The notes under the pieces are model-generated. The model ran no database searches and had not been told where the DNA came from. It was given only the letters and a program-made list of their open reading frames with translations. A DNA stretch of 40,253 bases from an uncultured Clostridium sp. (GTDB taxonomy: Bacteria > Bacillota > Clostridia > TANB77 > CAG-508). Positions 26,354 to 35,217 of this stretch are shown here, piece after piece; within the stretch, counting starts at the first letter, position 1; each line of letters opens with the position of its first letter. The position numbers and the translations under genes are program-made. The stretch is taken from assembly GCA_946578345.1 (NCBI GenBank), contig CAMOBD010000007.1:1-40253 (forward strand), read 5' to 3'.

Positions 26354-27670
26354 CTAACCCATATAATCTCTTAATTTCTTGCTTCTGCTTGGATGTCTTA
26401 ACTTTCTTAATGCCTTTGCTTCGATTTGTCTAATTCTCTCTCTTGTAACATCAAATTGCTTTCCAACCTCTTCAAGTGTTCTTGCTTTTCCATCTTCTAA
26501 TCCGAATCTCAATTTTAAGACCATTGCCTCTCTTGGTGTTAGTGTGTCCATAACTTCTTCTAATTGCTCTCTTAAAAGTGTATGTGCTGCAGAATCTTGT
26601 GGTGCTGGGCTATCTTCATCTTGTATAAAATCTCCTAAGTGGCTATCGTCTTCCTCTCCTATAGGTGTTTCTAGTGATACTGGGTCTTGAGCTATTTTTT
26701 GTATTTCCATTACTTTTTCAACACTGATTTCCATTTCCTTTGCAATCTCTTCTGGTGTTGGCTCACGTCCATTTTGTTGTAATAATTGTCTTGATGTACG
26801 TATTAATTTATTTATTGTTTCTACCATGTGTACTGGTATTCTTATTGTTCTTGCTTGGTCTGCTATTGCCCTAGTTATTGCTTGTCTAATCCACCATGTT
26901 GCATAGGTACTAAATTTAAAGCCTTTGTTATAGTCGAATTTTTCTACAGCTTTTATTAATCCCATGTTTCCTTCTTGGATTAAATCTAAGAAAAGCATTC
27001 CTCTACCAACATATTTTTTTGCAATACTTACAACTAACCTTAAGTTTGACTCTGCTAGTTTTTGTTTTGCTTCTTCATCACCTTCAACAATTCTTTGAGC
27101 AAGTTCTGCCTCTTCTTCATATGTCAAAAGTGGTATTTTACCGATTTCTCTTAAATACATTCTTACAGGGTCATCTACACTAACTCCATCTAAGTTAGTT
27201 ATATCCATGTCTTCTAATTTTATTTCTTCAACATTTTCTAAATCTTCAATATCTGGCTCGTCTAAATCATCATTTAAATCAACACCCAAATCTTCAAAAG
27301 CATCAAAAACTTTATCTATTTCTTCTGGGTTAGTATCATCAAGCTCTGTTGCAAGCTCTCCATATGTGATTTTTCCACTTTCTTTTGCCTTTTTTATAAT
27401 TTTTTGTACTTTTTCTTCTGAAGATATTTCTTTTGGCTCTTCATCTAGTATTTCTTCTTTACTCTTTACTTCCTTATCTTTGCCCTTTTCATCTTTACCT
27501 TTTGCTGTATGTTTCTTTATATCTTTATTTTCTGCTTTTACTTCTTTAACATCTTCTTTTTTCTTTTCTGATTTTACTTTTGGCTTATTTTCATTCTCTT
27601 CTTGTTTTGCTACTTTTACTTCTTTTTTCTCATTTTCAACTATTACTTCATCTTTTTCTAACTTTTTCAT
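26354..27670 (-). CDS. rpoD: Primary sigma factor RpoD (SigA) with a Lys/Glu-rich N-terminal extension
   Basis: 438 residues, housekeeping sigma factor. After a Lys/Glu-rich tract of about 85 residues come region 1.1 ([18 protein letters not shown]), region 1.2 ([19 protein letters not shown]), region 2 ([34 protein letters not shown]), region 3, and region 4.2 ([19 protein letters not shown]). Bacillus SigA has 371 residues, so the extension is extra. ATG 27670 is chosen because GGAAGGAAA lies upstream; a TTG two codons earlier is less likely. It lies 93 nt downstream of dnaG, the classic dnaG-rpoD arrangement. Confidence 0.97.
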   Translation of the reverse strand: MKKLEKDEVIVENEKKEVKVAKQEENENKPKVKSEKKKEDVKEVKAENKDIKKHTAKGKDEKGKDKEVKSKEEILDEEPKEISSEEKVQKIIKKAKESGKITYGELATELDDTNPEEIDKVFDAFEDLGVDLNDDLDEPDIEDLENVEEIKLEDMDITNLDGVSVDDPVRMYLREIGKIPLLTYEEEAELAQRIVEGDEEAKQKLAESNLRLVVSIAKKYVGRGMLFLDLIQEGNMGLIKAVEKFDYNKGFKFSTYATWWIRQAITRAIADQARTIRIPVHMVETINKLIRTSRQLLQQNGREPTPEEIAKEMEISVEKVMEIQKIAQDPVSLETPIGEEDDSHLGDFIQDEDSPAPQDSAAHTLLREQLEEVMDTLTPREAMVLKLRFGLEDGKARTLEEVGKQFDVTRERIRQIEAKALRKLRHPSRSKKLRDYMG

Positions 27671-27731
27671 TATCAATTTCCTTCCTTTCCATTTTATCCA
27701 AATTCATATTTGAAAAAGAATTTTATGTTAG

Positions 27732-27759
27732 AATATATGTGTCCTGTAGCACATATATT
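27732..27759. other. Hairpin between dnaG and rpoD
   Basis: AATATATGTG / CACATATATT stem with an 8-nt loop, four bases after the dnaG stop codon. It could be an attenuator or RNA processing site between the two genes; there is no clear T-run. Confidence 0.6.
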
Positions 27760-27763
27760 TTCT

Positions 27764-29566
27764 CTAATCTGCCACTAGCTTTTTGACTTTTGCTATTTTT
27801 AATATAACATCATTTAGCCTTTTTACTAATTCATTTGACTCTTCCTGTGTTAAACTAGATGTATTTTCTAATTTCTTCAAAATATCATTTCTCTCATTTA
27901 CTAATCTTTCTTTATTATATATATTAAGCAAATCTTCTATACATTTATTTACATCAGTAACTCCAAAATCATCTGCCATTATACCAGACAAATAATTTAT
28001 TGTTTGCTCATCAGTAAATAAATCTAATATATTTCCTTCTTTCCCACTTGCATATTGTTCATAAATTTTTGAAATAATATCTTTATTCATCTCAGTTTTT
28101 ATTTCCTCAGTGGTTATAATATCTTTTATTCTTTCAAAACTTTCTTTTGGATAGTTCAATAATATATATATAACCATTTTTTCTCTTTTTATTATAGATT
28201 CGTCAATTTTTTCTGAATTTTCTTGTTTTATAAAGCTTTTTATTGGTGCTCTTTCTAAAACCTTTTTGTCAGATGTTTTAGCATATTTTAATTTATTAAC
28301 TTCACCATATATAGCTTCCTTAGAAACTCCATATTCGCTAGATATCCTGTCTATGTAGATTTCTTGTTCTATGCTGTTATCTACTTTAGCCAATATTTTT
28401 GCAGTTTCATTTAAAAATTTGATTTTGTCGTTAACGTTTTCAAGATTTAAATTTTGTTTTAAGATTTTTACTTTAAATTCTACCAATGATATTGCAGAGT
28501 CAACACATTTTTGAAATCTTTCAGGGCCATATTTTATAACAAACTCATCTGGGTCTTTCGCACCATAAATTTGAAGCACACGAATATCGCACCCCATATT
28601 TTGCAAAATTTCCATTCCTCTTAATGTAGCTGCTTGTCCAGCGCCATCAGCATCATATCCTATTATTATTTGCTCACTATTTTTTCTAAGGAGCCTTCCT
28701 TGCTGCTCAGTTAGTGCTGTTCCAAGTGATGCCACAACATTAGTAATACCTCTTTGATAAAGAGAAATTGCATCCATGTATCCTTCAACAATTATTATTT
28801 TTTTAGTGTCACCCTTTTTTGCTATATTTAATCCAAATAAATTTCTTCCCTTGCTGTATACAATATTTTCTGGCGAATTTATGTACTTTGGCTTACTATC
28901 ATCTAATACTCTTCCTCCAAATGCAATAAATTTACCTGTTGCATCTTGAATTGGTATCATAAGTCTTTTTCTAAATCTATCGATAAATGTACCATTGTCC
29001 GCTTTGTTAACTAGACTAGATGCTAGTATTTCTTCTTCTGTATAACCTTTTTGCTTTAATAATTTATATAGTTCATCAAATGTGCCAGAATATCCTATCA
29101 AAAATGATTTTAAAGTTCTATTATCTAACTTTCTCTTTTTTATATATTCTTGAGCCTCTTTTGATGTAGGTTTATATAAATTTTCATGATAAAATTTGGC
29201 AGCTATCTCATTTATTTCATATACCTTTGCTTTTAAAGCTGCTTTTTTATTGTCTTGGTAACTGTTATCAAGTGTTGGAAGATTGATATTTGCTCTATTT
29301 GCTAAAAGTTGCAATGTTTCTATAAAGTTCAAATTCTCAATTTTGCTCACAAAATGAATAACATTTCCTCCTACACCGCAACCAAAGCAGTGAAAGATTT
29401 GTTTATCTGGTGAGACAGAAAAAGAAGGTGATTTTTCTTTATGGAATGGACATAATCCAAAAAAGTTTCTACCGCTTCTTTTCAATATTACATATTGTGA
29501 TATTACATCTACTATATCATTACTACTTCTAATCTCTTCAATTAACTCATCACTATACCTTACCAA
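27764..29566 (-). CDS. dnaG: DNA primase DnaG
   Basis: 600 residues. It makes RNA primers at the replication fork. An N-terminal CHC2 zinc ribbon (Cys39, His42, Cys60, Cys63; CPFHKEKSPSFSV) is followed by the catalytic core (FGGRVLDDSKPKYINSPE) and a Toprim domain (IIVEGYMDAISLYQRG; GYDADGAGQAA). A helicase-binding C-terminal region comes last. Length is normal. It is upstream of rpoD in the same direction. Confidence 0.97.
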   Translation of the reverse strand: MVRYSDELIEEIRSSNDIVDVISQYVILKRSGRNFFGLCPFHKEKSPSFSVSPDKQIFHCFGCGVGGNVIHFVSKIENLNFIETLQLLANRANINLPTLDNSYQDNKKAALKAKVYEINEIAAKFYHENLYKPTSKEAQEYIKKRKLDNRTLKSFLIGYSGTFDELYKLLKQKGYTEEEILASSLVNKADNGTFIDRFRKRLMIPIQDATGKFIAFGGRVLDDSKPKYINSPENIVYSKGRNLFGLNIAKKGDTKKIIIVEGYMDAISLYQRGITNVVASLGTALTEQQGRLLRKNSEQIIIGYDADGAGQAATLRGMEILQNMGCDIRVLQIYGAKDPDEFVIKYGPERFQKCVDSAISLVEFKVKILKQNLNLENVNDKIKFLNETAKILAKVDNSIEQEIYIDRISSEYGVSKEAIYGEVNKLKYAKTSDKKVLERAPIKSFIKQENSEKIDESIIKREKMVIYILLNYPKESFERIKDIITTEEIKTEMNKDIISKIYEQYASGKEGNILDLFTDEQTINYLSGIMADDFGVTDVNKCIEDLLNIYNKERLVNERNDILKKLENTSSLTQEESNELVKRLNDVILKIAKVKKLVAD

Positions 29567-29655
29567 TTTTTTCTACCCTTTCTATCATACACTTATTTTA
29601 TTCGACATAAAGTCTTTAATTCCTTCTTATGAGCTTACAATTTTTACCTACAACA

Positions 29656-29682
29656 AGGTCGCATCTTTTCTAGATACGACCT
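29656..29682. terminator. Hairpin between carD and dnaG
   Basis: AGGTCG-C-ATC / GAT-A-CGACCT stem with one mismatch. It lies in the 208-nt gap downstream of carD; the T-run on the minus strand is weak. Confidence 0.45.
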
Positions 29683-29774
29683 ACTTAATTTTTCCTTTGA
29701 TTTTATTTTTTAATAATTTTGCTTTTTTGCATTATCTAAGAGATATATTACTAATTTATCTCCTCTGTTTTGTT

Positions 29775-30353
29775 CTATAAGCTTTCACTTGTTCCTGTTC
29801 CATTATATGGAATAAATTTGTTTACGATGTTTTGATTTAAATCAATATTTTCTTGTGGTAGTTTATACTCATCAAATGAAATATTAATCTTATTCTCTAC
29901 TAATTGCTCAACTTCTTCTTGGGAAGCATGCTCTGCTAAAACCAATTCACTAACTAAAATTTGTTTAGCATTGTTAAGCATTTTCTTCTCTCCTGTAGAT
30001 AGACCTTTTTCTTTTTGTTTAAAGCTTAAATTTCTAACTACATCAGCTACTTCATATATATCTCCGCTTTTCATTTTGTCCATATTATCTCTATATCTCT
30101 TATTCCAGTTTTGAGACATTTCAGTCTCATTTTCTCCTAATACAGACATAACTTTAGCTGCTTCTTCTTTATTAATTATGTTTCTTACTCCAACTTCCTC
30201 TGCCTTCTCTGTTGGAACCATTACCTTTACTTCTCCTGGCATTTTAATTATATAATAATTATGTTTTTCTCCTAATATGTCCTTCTCCTCTATTGCATCA
30301 ATTGTACCTGCGCCATGCATTGGATACACTATTTTGTCACCTACGTTAAACAT
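29775..30353 (-). CDS. carD: CarD-family transcriptional regulator
   Basis: 192 residues. The N-terminal RNAP-interacting (CarD/TRCF) domain is clear: FNVGDKIVYPMHGAGTI, EEKDILGEKHNYYIIKM, VMVPTEKAEEVGVR. The C-terminal helical domain binds DNA near promoters (NWNKRYRDNMDKMKSGD; EKKMLNNAKQILVSEL). CarD proteins stabilise open promoter complexes. It is a single gene with its own consensus promoter. Confidence 0.93.
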   Translation of the reverse strand: MFNVGDKIVYPMHGAGTIDAIEEKDILGEKHNYYIIKMPGEVKVMVPTEKAEEVGVRNIINKEEAAKVMSVLGENETEMSQNWNKRYRDNMDKMKSGDIYEVADVVRNLSFKQKEKGLSTGEKKMLNNAKQILVSELVLAEHASQEEVEQLVENKINISFDEYKLPQENIDLNQNIVNKFIPYNGTGTSESL

Positions 30354-30436
30354 ATAGGTCCTCCTTTCTAAAGTAAAAATTTTATATATGAAGTTAAAGA
30401 AAGGGTTTTTGTTATCTCTTTTTCAACTACATTTCT

Positions 30437-30465
30437 ATTATACTACAAAAAATGGCAAAAGTCAA
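30437..30465 (-). promoter_or_regulatory. carD promoter
   Basis: On the minus strand, -35 TTGACT (30460-30465), 17-nt spacer, perfect -10 TATAAT (30437-30442). The remaining gap to 30647 is AT-rich with no gene that I can support. Confidence 0.8.
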
Positions 30466-30647
30466 AACTTTTACCATTACTTTTTATGTTGATTTTAGCT
30501 GAAATCCCTGAAACTAAACGACTACAAAAAATAAAATTTTTTTAGCACTTTTTTATGATTATCGCACATGGTTATGTATACCGTTTCAGGTAATTATTGG
30601 GTCTCAACCGATTTAATGATTTTTGTTTTTCTACTCGTTAGTCGAGT

Positions 30648-30676
30648 GTGCAATTGGGGACAGACCCCAATTGCAC
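30648..30676. repeat. GGGGACAGACCCC palindrome
   Basis: Perfect 12-bp arms GTGCAATTGGGG / CCCCAATTGCAC around ACAGA, just downstream of the dut stop codon. Possibly doubles as the dut terminator. Confidence 0.85.
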
Positions 30677-30690
30677 ATTTAGTTTACATA

Positions 30691-31152
30691 TTATTTGCTA
30701 GTAGAACCAAATCCTCCTACTCTTTCTCCTTCTGCCACATCATCATCTGACACAAAATATTTTTGGAATATTGCTTGTCCTATTGCTTCACCTTTTTTTA
30801 TAGTTATATCTTCATCTTTAATGTTATAAAAAGCAAACATTATATGACCATCATTATCTGGATTTCCATAGTAATCTTTATCTACAACTCCTACACTATT
30901 AGCTAAAATCAATCCCTTTTTCTTAGGATTTGAGCTACGATTATATAGCATTAAAACTTCATCATCTTGCATATATGCTTTAATTCCTGTTTTTATTAAT
31001 GTTGGGGCCATGCCTTTCTTAAAGCTTGGTACAACAGTATCTTCGGCAGCTTCCACATCATACCCTGCTGAATATTTTGTTTTTCTTACTGGCAAGTTTA
31101 TTTCCTTATCTTCCCATCCTTTTGCAATTTCAAATCCTCTTACTTTTTCCAT
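30691..31152 (-). CDS. dut: dUTP diphosphatase (dUTPase)
   Basis: 153 residues. It hydrolyses dUTP to dUMP, keeping uracil out of DNA. Trimeric dUTPase motifs in order: AGYDVEAAEDTVVP (motif 1), YNRSSNPKKKGLILANSVG (motif 2 and onward), GVVDKDYYGN (motif 3), and the C-terminal GGFGSTSK (motif 5). I chose ATG 31152, which follows AGGAGGAATTTTA; the frame is open further upstream but through a repeat. The gene stands alone between carD and feoA. Confidence 0.93.
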   Translation of the reverse strand: MEKVRGFEIAKGWEDKEINLPVRKTKYSAGYDVEAAEDTVVPSFKKGMAPTLIKTGIKAYMQDDEVLMLYNRSSNPKKKGLILANSVGVVDKDYYGNPDNDGHIMFAFYNIKDEDITIKKGEAIGQAIFQKYFVSDDDVAEGERVGGFGSTSK

Positions 31153-31337
31153 TAAAATTCCTCCTACTTGTTTCTTTTTGGACGTTTTGGGCACTCCTTT
31201 TTGTCCAAGTTCTTGGACATTTTTGGGACAGTCCTATAATTTTCCAAATATAACTTTTTATATTTCCTCGATTATTATATTATATTTCTACAGTTTGTCA
31301 ATACTAACTTTTATAGCTTATATAAAGAATATATTAA

Positions 31338-31374
31338 AATTGTGCAATTGGGGTCTGTCCCCAATTGCACAATT
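31338..31374. repeat. GGGGTCTGTCCCC palindrome upstream of feoA
   Basis: Perfect 16-bp arms AATTGTGCAATTGGGG / CCCCAATTGCACAATT around TCTGT, 38 nt before the feoA start. Another degraded core (GGGACAGTCC) is at about 31225. Confidence 0.88.
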
Positions 31375-31411
31375 TGTTTACATAAACCATAAGATATAAC
31401 GAGGTGACTTT

Positions 31412-31648
31412 ATGGAAAAGACTATGCCATTAACTAAATTAGAGCTAGGCACCGCAGGATATATAAAAGAAATTAATTGTAAAAATAGTATAAAAAGAAG
31501 ATTACTTGATTTAGGTTTAATTCCTAACACCGAAATTACCCCTATTATGAAAAGTGTTGCAGGAGACCCTATAGCGTATGAGGTTAGAAATATAATTCTT
31601 GCTATTCGAAAGCAAGATGCAGATAAAATCATTGTATTTGCTAAATGA
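31412..31648 (+). CDS. feoA: FeoA-like ferrous iron transport protein
   Basis: 78 residues, SH3-like FeoA domain: PLTKLELGTAGYIKEINC, RRLLDLGLIPNTEITPIM, and AYEVRNIILAIRKQDADKI. FeoA assists FeoB in Fe2+ uptake. Here it is separated from feoB by about 4 kb and lies on the other strand, which is unusual because the two are commonly adjacent. Ribosome binding site ACGAGGTGA. It is intact and contains no CGG. Confidence 0.9.
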   Translation: MEKTMPLTKLELGTAGYIKEINCKNSIKRRLLDLGLIPNTEITPIMKSVAGDPIAYEVRNIILAIRKQDADKIIVFAK

Positions 31649-31679
31649 ATATAATTGTACTATAATATTATTAAATCCC

Positions 31680-31758
31680 GTCCCATCTTGCTGGCACATA
31701 AATTTTATTTGCTCATTCTCCAAGTATTCGAATAAAAAATATATGTGCCACGTGGGAC
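31680..31758 (-). repeat. 79-nt hairpin repeat, copy 4, with a compensatory outer stem
   Basis: Reverse orientation. The outer stem is GTCCCA / TGGGAC rather than GTTCCA / TGGAAC, a paired change. The internal loop sequences CGT and AGCAAGA and the apical GAATACTTGGA are kept. It ends 24 nt before the ribosome binding site of the Sua5-type gene. Confidence 0.85.
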
Positions 31759-31795
31759 TACTTAGATATAACTTAAAAAATTGGAGGTAATATTT

Positions 31796-32812
31796 TTGTA
31801 CAAATACATTGATTTAAGAAATACAAATGATTACTCAGAATTAAAAAAAACAGCAAATGTTATAAAGTCTGGTGGGCTTGTTTTATTCCCTACCGAGACT
31901 GTTTATGGATTGGGAGCAAATGGATTAGATGAAAATGCTGTAAGGAAAATTTATATTGCTAAAGGTAGAAATTTTAATAACCCTATTAATTTATTGGTAA
32001 GCGATATGGAAATGATTGAAAACGTTGCAAAAGATATCTCTCCTCTGGAATACAAGTTAATGGAAACATTTTTTCCTGGTCCTTTTACTATTATTTTAAA
32101 AAAACATGAAATTGTACCTGATATAGTAACTGCAGGTCAAAGCTTTGTTGGAGTTCGTATGCCAAGTGGTACTATTGCGAAACGACTAGTAAAATATTCT
32201 GGTGTTCCTATTGCTGCGCCAAGTGCAAACATTTCTGGTAAACTTAGTGGTACAAGTTTTGAAGATATTTTAGATGATTTTAAAGATAAAGTGGACCTTG
32301 CTATTAACGGAGGTAACAGTGAAATTGGAATTGAGTCTACTATAGTTAAAGTTATTGATAATATTCCTCATATTTTGAGACCTGGAAGTATTACAGAAGA
32401 GCAGATATTACAGTTTGCGCCACAAGTTATAAGAGACTATGAAGATGAAAATTCAAATAATGTAAGTCATGCTAATCACTATACTCCAAATAGCAATTGT
32501 TTATTGGTTTATGGTAATGATAATAAAAAGATGGTTGAAAAAATAAAAGAAATTGCTAAAAAATATGCTAAACCATGCATACTAGCTTCACATGAGAATA
32601 TATCATTTTATGAAGACAATATAGTTATAGATATTGGCTCTAAAACAAATTTGAATGAGATTGCTAAAAATATTTTTGCAAATTTAAGAAAAGCTGATAA
32701 CTTAAACCCAGATATTATCATTATTGAAGGTATTCCAAAAGATGGAATTGGAACAGCTATAATGAACAGGCTTATGAGGGCTTGCAAGGGGAATTTTGTA
32801 GAAGTACTTTGA
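31796..32812 (+). CDS. ywlC: L-threonylcarbamoyladenylate synthase, Sua5/YwlC type
   Basis: 338 residues. It makes threonylcarbamoyl-AMP for t6A37 in tRNA, the substrate later modified by MtaB (also in this window). The YrdC domain (GLVLFPTETVYGLGANGL, PFTIILKK, GVRMPSGTIAKRL, PIAAPSANISGKLSGT) is followed by a Sua5 C-terminal domain ending in GIGTAIMNRLMRAC. TTG 31796 is chosen because GGAGGT lies 8 nt upstream; an earlier in-frame TTG overlaps the binding site itself. The TGA stop lies inside the first arm of the following terminator. Confidence 0.93.
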   Translation: MYKYIDLRNTNDYSELKKTANVIKSGGLVLFPTETVYGLGANGLDENAVRKIYIAKGRNFNNPINLLVSDMEMIENVAKDISPLEYKLMETFFPGPFTIILKKHEIVPDIVTAGQSFVGVRMPSGTIAKRLVKYSGVPIAAPSANISGKLSGTSFEDILDDFKDKVDLAINGGNSEIGIESTIVKVIDNIPHILRPGSITEEQILQFAPQVIRDYEDENSNNVSHANHYTPNSNCLLVYGNDNKKMVEKIKEIAKKYAKPCILASHENISFYEDNIVIDIGSKTNLNEIAKNIFANLRKADNLNPDIIIIEGIPKDGIGTAIMNRLMRACKGNFVEVL

Positions 32813-32876
32813 CAAAAGGGACTACTGCCTTTTGTCAATTTTTTTTGACACTTTAGGAGTGTCCCTTTTGTCAATT
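32809..32876. terminator. Terminator palindromes between the Sua5-type gene and the deacetylase gene
   Basis: TTGACAAAAGG / CCTTTTGTCAA (32809-32819, 32828-32838) followed by eight T: a clear terminator for the plus-strand gene, with the stop codon in its stem. A second arm TTGACACTTTAGGAGTGTCC then CTTTTGTCAA follows and carries the GGAGTGTCC core of the repeat family. Confidence 0.85.
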
Positions 32877-33653
32877 TTCTATTTCTTCTATTATCTTTTT
32901 TCCTGTCATCTCACAAGGAATATTAATTCTCTTAATAAAATTTCTGTCCAAATCCTTAAAATTATTTATTCCTATATCATATACTTGAAAATCTATTCCA
33001 TTATTTTTTAAAGTTCTTACTGTTTCATTTGTATATGCACCATACGGATAAGCAAATACTTTTAAATCTTGTTTTCCTAGATGTTCTTCTATTAATTCAT
33101 ATGATTCCATTACATCGTCTCGTAGTTCTCTTACTGGGAGCTTGTCATAAAACACATGCTTTTTGCTATGGCTGAATATTTCTACCAATCCGCTATTTTG
33201 CATTTTCAAGCATTCATCCCATCCCAAATATTTTATTCCATCAACTTCCTTCCCTATTTTATCTGTTACAATAAAAATTGAAGCCTTTACATTATATTTT
33301 TTCAAAATTGGATAGATATATTCATAATTACTGTAATATCCATCATCAAAAGTTATGATAATTGGTTTGCTAGGAAGCTCTGTTTTTCCGCTATCGCAAT
33401 CAGCTAAATCCTTCATAGATATTATTGTATATCCATTATCCAAAAAAGTTTTTATATTTTCTTCAAAACTCTCCGGAGTATTTATATAGTTGAAATTGTC
33501 AGGGTCACTTTCAGGAACTGTAGTTACAAAATTATGATACAACAATACTGGAACTTTCACATCTGCCCTTTTGCTAGTTTTATAATTTGCAAAAATGCAT
33601 CCTCCGATAATTACAGCAAGTACTAAACACACTATTACAATTATCTTTTTCAT
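32871..33653 (-). CDS. Secreted or membrane-anchored polysaccharide deacetylase
   Basis: 260 residues, NodB-type (CE4) deacetylase. An N-terminal hydrophobic segment (IIVIVCLVLAVIIGGCIFA, about 4-22) serves as signal or anchor; GGC could be a lipobox-like site. Motifs: LLYHNFV near residue 38; ITFDDGYYSN near residue 100 (metal-binding Asp); SHSKKH near residue 161 (metal-binding His pair); AYPYGAY near residue 200. The substrate is unknown, likely peptidoglycan or an exopolysaccharide. It is divergent from the glycosyltransferase at 33907, which suggests a joint role in surface polysaccharide. Confidence 0.9.
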   Translation of the reverse strand: MKKIIVIVCLVLAVIIGGCIFANYKTSKRADVKVPVLLYHNFVTTVPESDPDNFNYINTPESFEENIKTFLDNGYTIISMKDLADCDSGKTELPSKPIIITFDDGYYSNYEYIYPILKKYNVKASIFIVTDKIGKEVDGIKYLGWDECLKMQNSGLVEIFSHSKKHVFYDKLPVRELRDDVMESYELIEEHLGKQDLKVFAYPYGAYTNETVRTLKNNGIDFQVYDIGINNFKDLDRNFIKRINIPCEMTGKKIIEEIEN

Positions 33654-33685
33654 TCATAATCTCCTTCTTTCTTTACGGTACAGAA

Positions 33686-33814
33686 CTAGTTGGAAAAGAA
33701 TTGTGCTTTTGGCTAGGCGAACAAACGAGAAAACCGGAGACGTACTCTTTGTACGCCAAAGGATTTTCGATGTGTAGTTCAACAACGCCAAAACGCAATT
33801 ATTTTTTCAACCAG
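33686..33814. repeat. Fold-back element between the deacetylase and glycosyltransferase genes
   Basis: Imperfect outer arms at 33686-33713 and 33787-33814 (both carrying GTTG, AATTG/CAATT and TTTTGGC/GCCAAAA). An inner stem pairs CGAGAAAACC with GGATTTTCG (33726-33735, 33761-33769), capped by CGTAC-TCTTT-GTACG. It lies in the divergent promoter region. Confidence 0.65.
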
Positions 33815-33906
33815 CACACCTCTATTTATTTTATGTCATTTCGACATTCTTTGACACCAGTCAACAATTTTCTACAAACCTCATATGATACAATGAGGTG
33901 ATAAAA

Positions 33907-35182
33907 ATGTTTTTAATATCAATTATGTTTGCAATAATATTTCTTATTTTTGCTATATGTATAAATATTCCTTGGATTATTGATATAGCATGCTTTTTTG
34001 GATATTTCTTGGCTATTTATTTAGTAACATTTGTTGCTATTATTCCAGGATTCAACTATGTGTTCAACTTCGTTAGTTTATTATTAACAAAAAAGCAAAA
34101 GAAATCTTGTGAACAAAAAGAAAAAGATGTTACTATTTTAATACCAGTATATAACGCAAAAAACTCTATAAAAGATACTCTAGAATCAATTAAAAAGCAA
34201 AAATATTGTGGAAATATTTATATTAACATCATAGATGATGGCTCAACCGATGGAACTTTAGAATTGTTAAAATCAATGGATTTGACACCTAACACAACAA
34301 TTATAGAGGCAGAGCATTATCGGAAAGGCTACAGCTCTTAACAAAGGATTAGAAGAAGTCAAAACAGATTATACTATTACAATCGATGGCGATACTGTAT
34401 TGCACCCACTAGCAGTAAGAAATATCATGAACAAATTAGTAAACTCTAATGAAAAAACAGCAGCTACAGCAGGATGTTTGTTTGTAAAGAATGCTAGAAA
34501 AAGTTTTATTACGAAATTGCAGGAATGGGATTATACTTTAGGAATATTTGGAGTAAAACTTGTCCAAGGCAATTATAATTCGACATTAGTTGCCCAGGGT
34601 GCTTTTAGTGCTTATAAAACAAAAATCTTAAAAGAAATTGGTGGATGGAAAAATTGCATAGGGGAAGATATTGTTTTAACTTGGCAACTATTAAGCAAAG
34701 GCTATGAAACAAACTTTGCAAAAAATGCAATTGCATTTACTGAAGTTCCAGAAAAGCTAAAAGAATTAGGTAAACAAAGAAAAAGATGGGCTAGAGGAAT
34801 GATTGAAGCATTTAAAAATGTGAAAGTATTTAGCTCAAAAAAATTATGTGCGAAATCTAGATTTTTGATGTGCTTAAATATATTCTTCCCTTTTATCGAC
34901 TTAGCACTTCTTGTGTTTGTACCATTAGGCTTAATATTATTAGCTATGGGAAATCCTCTATTAATTAGCTGGATATCTCTACTTGTAATTCCTTTTGGCC
35001 TATTACTCTGCTTAGTAATAGAAATCAAGCGAAAAAACATGCTAAAAGAAATCGATTGCAAATTAGAAAAAAGAAGTATATTAGCATTCATTGTTTATAT
35101 CTTATTATATGCATTTATATTAGCACCTTTCTGTTTAATTGGATATATTTCAGAATTAATAAATTGCAAAAAGAAATGGTAG
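33907..35182 (+). CDS. GT2-family membrane glycosyltransferase with a +1 frame change at CGG
   Basis: About 424 residues after the frame change. Two N-terminal TM segments are followed by the GT2 domain: VTILIPVYNAKNSI, IDDGSTDGT, TITIDGDTVLH (DxD-like), AQGAFSAY, GEDIVLTWQLLSKGY and QRKRWARGM (QxxRW), with three C-terminal TM segments. This is the pattern of processive BcsA/HAS-like enzymes. The frame runs to TAT (34318-34320), then CGG (34321-34323) and soon a stop. Skipping C34321 reads GGA AAG and gives EHYGKATALNKGL, the expected conserved segment, open to 35182. ATG 33907 follows GAGGTGA. No other damage is seen. Confidence 0.88.
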
Positions 35183-35186
35183 CTGT

Positions 35187-35217
35187 AAAGGAAGAGCTTG
35201 CAAAAGCCCTTCCTTTT
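35187..35217. terminator. Bidirectional terminator between the glycosyltransferase and feoB
   Basis: AAAGGAAG-A-GCTT / AAGC-C-CTTCCTTT stem, flanked by A and T runs, in a 33-nt gap between convergent genes. Confidence 0.75.

Noticed and set aside
32810-32812. Reassignment of TGA as a sense codon (as in some reduced Firmicutes)
   Set aside because: TGA ends the Sua5-type gene at 32812 and feoA at 31648, at family-appropriate lengths, so it is a normal stop.
33595-33901. Two short overlapping plus-strand frames upstream of the glycosyltransferase
   Set aside because: They read through the fold-back element at 33686-33814 and the antisense of the deacetylase start; no binding site or family similarity was seen.
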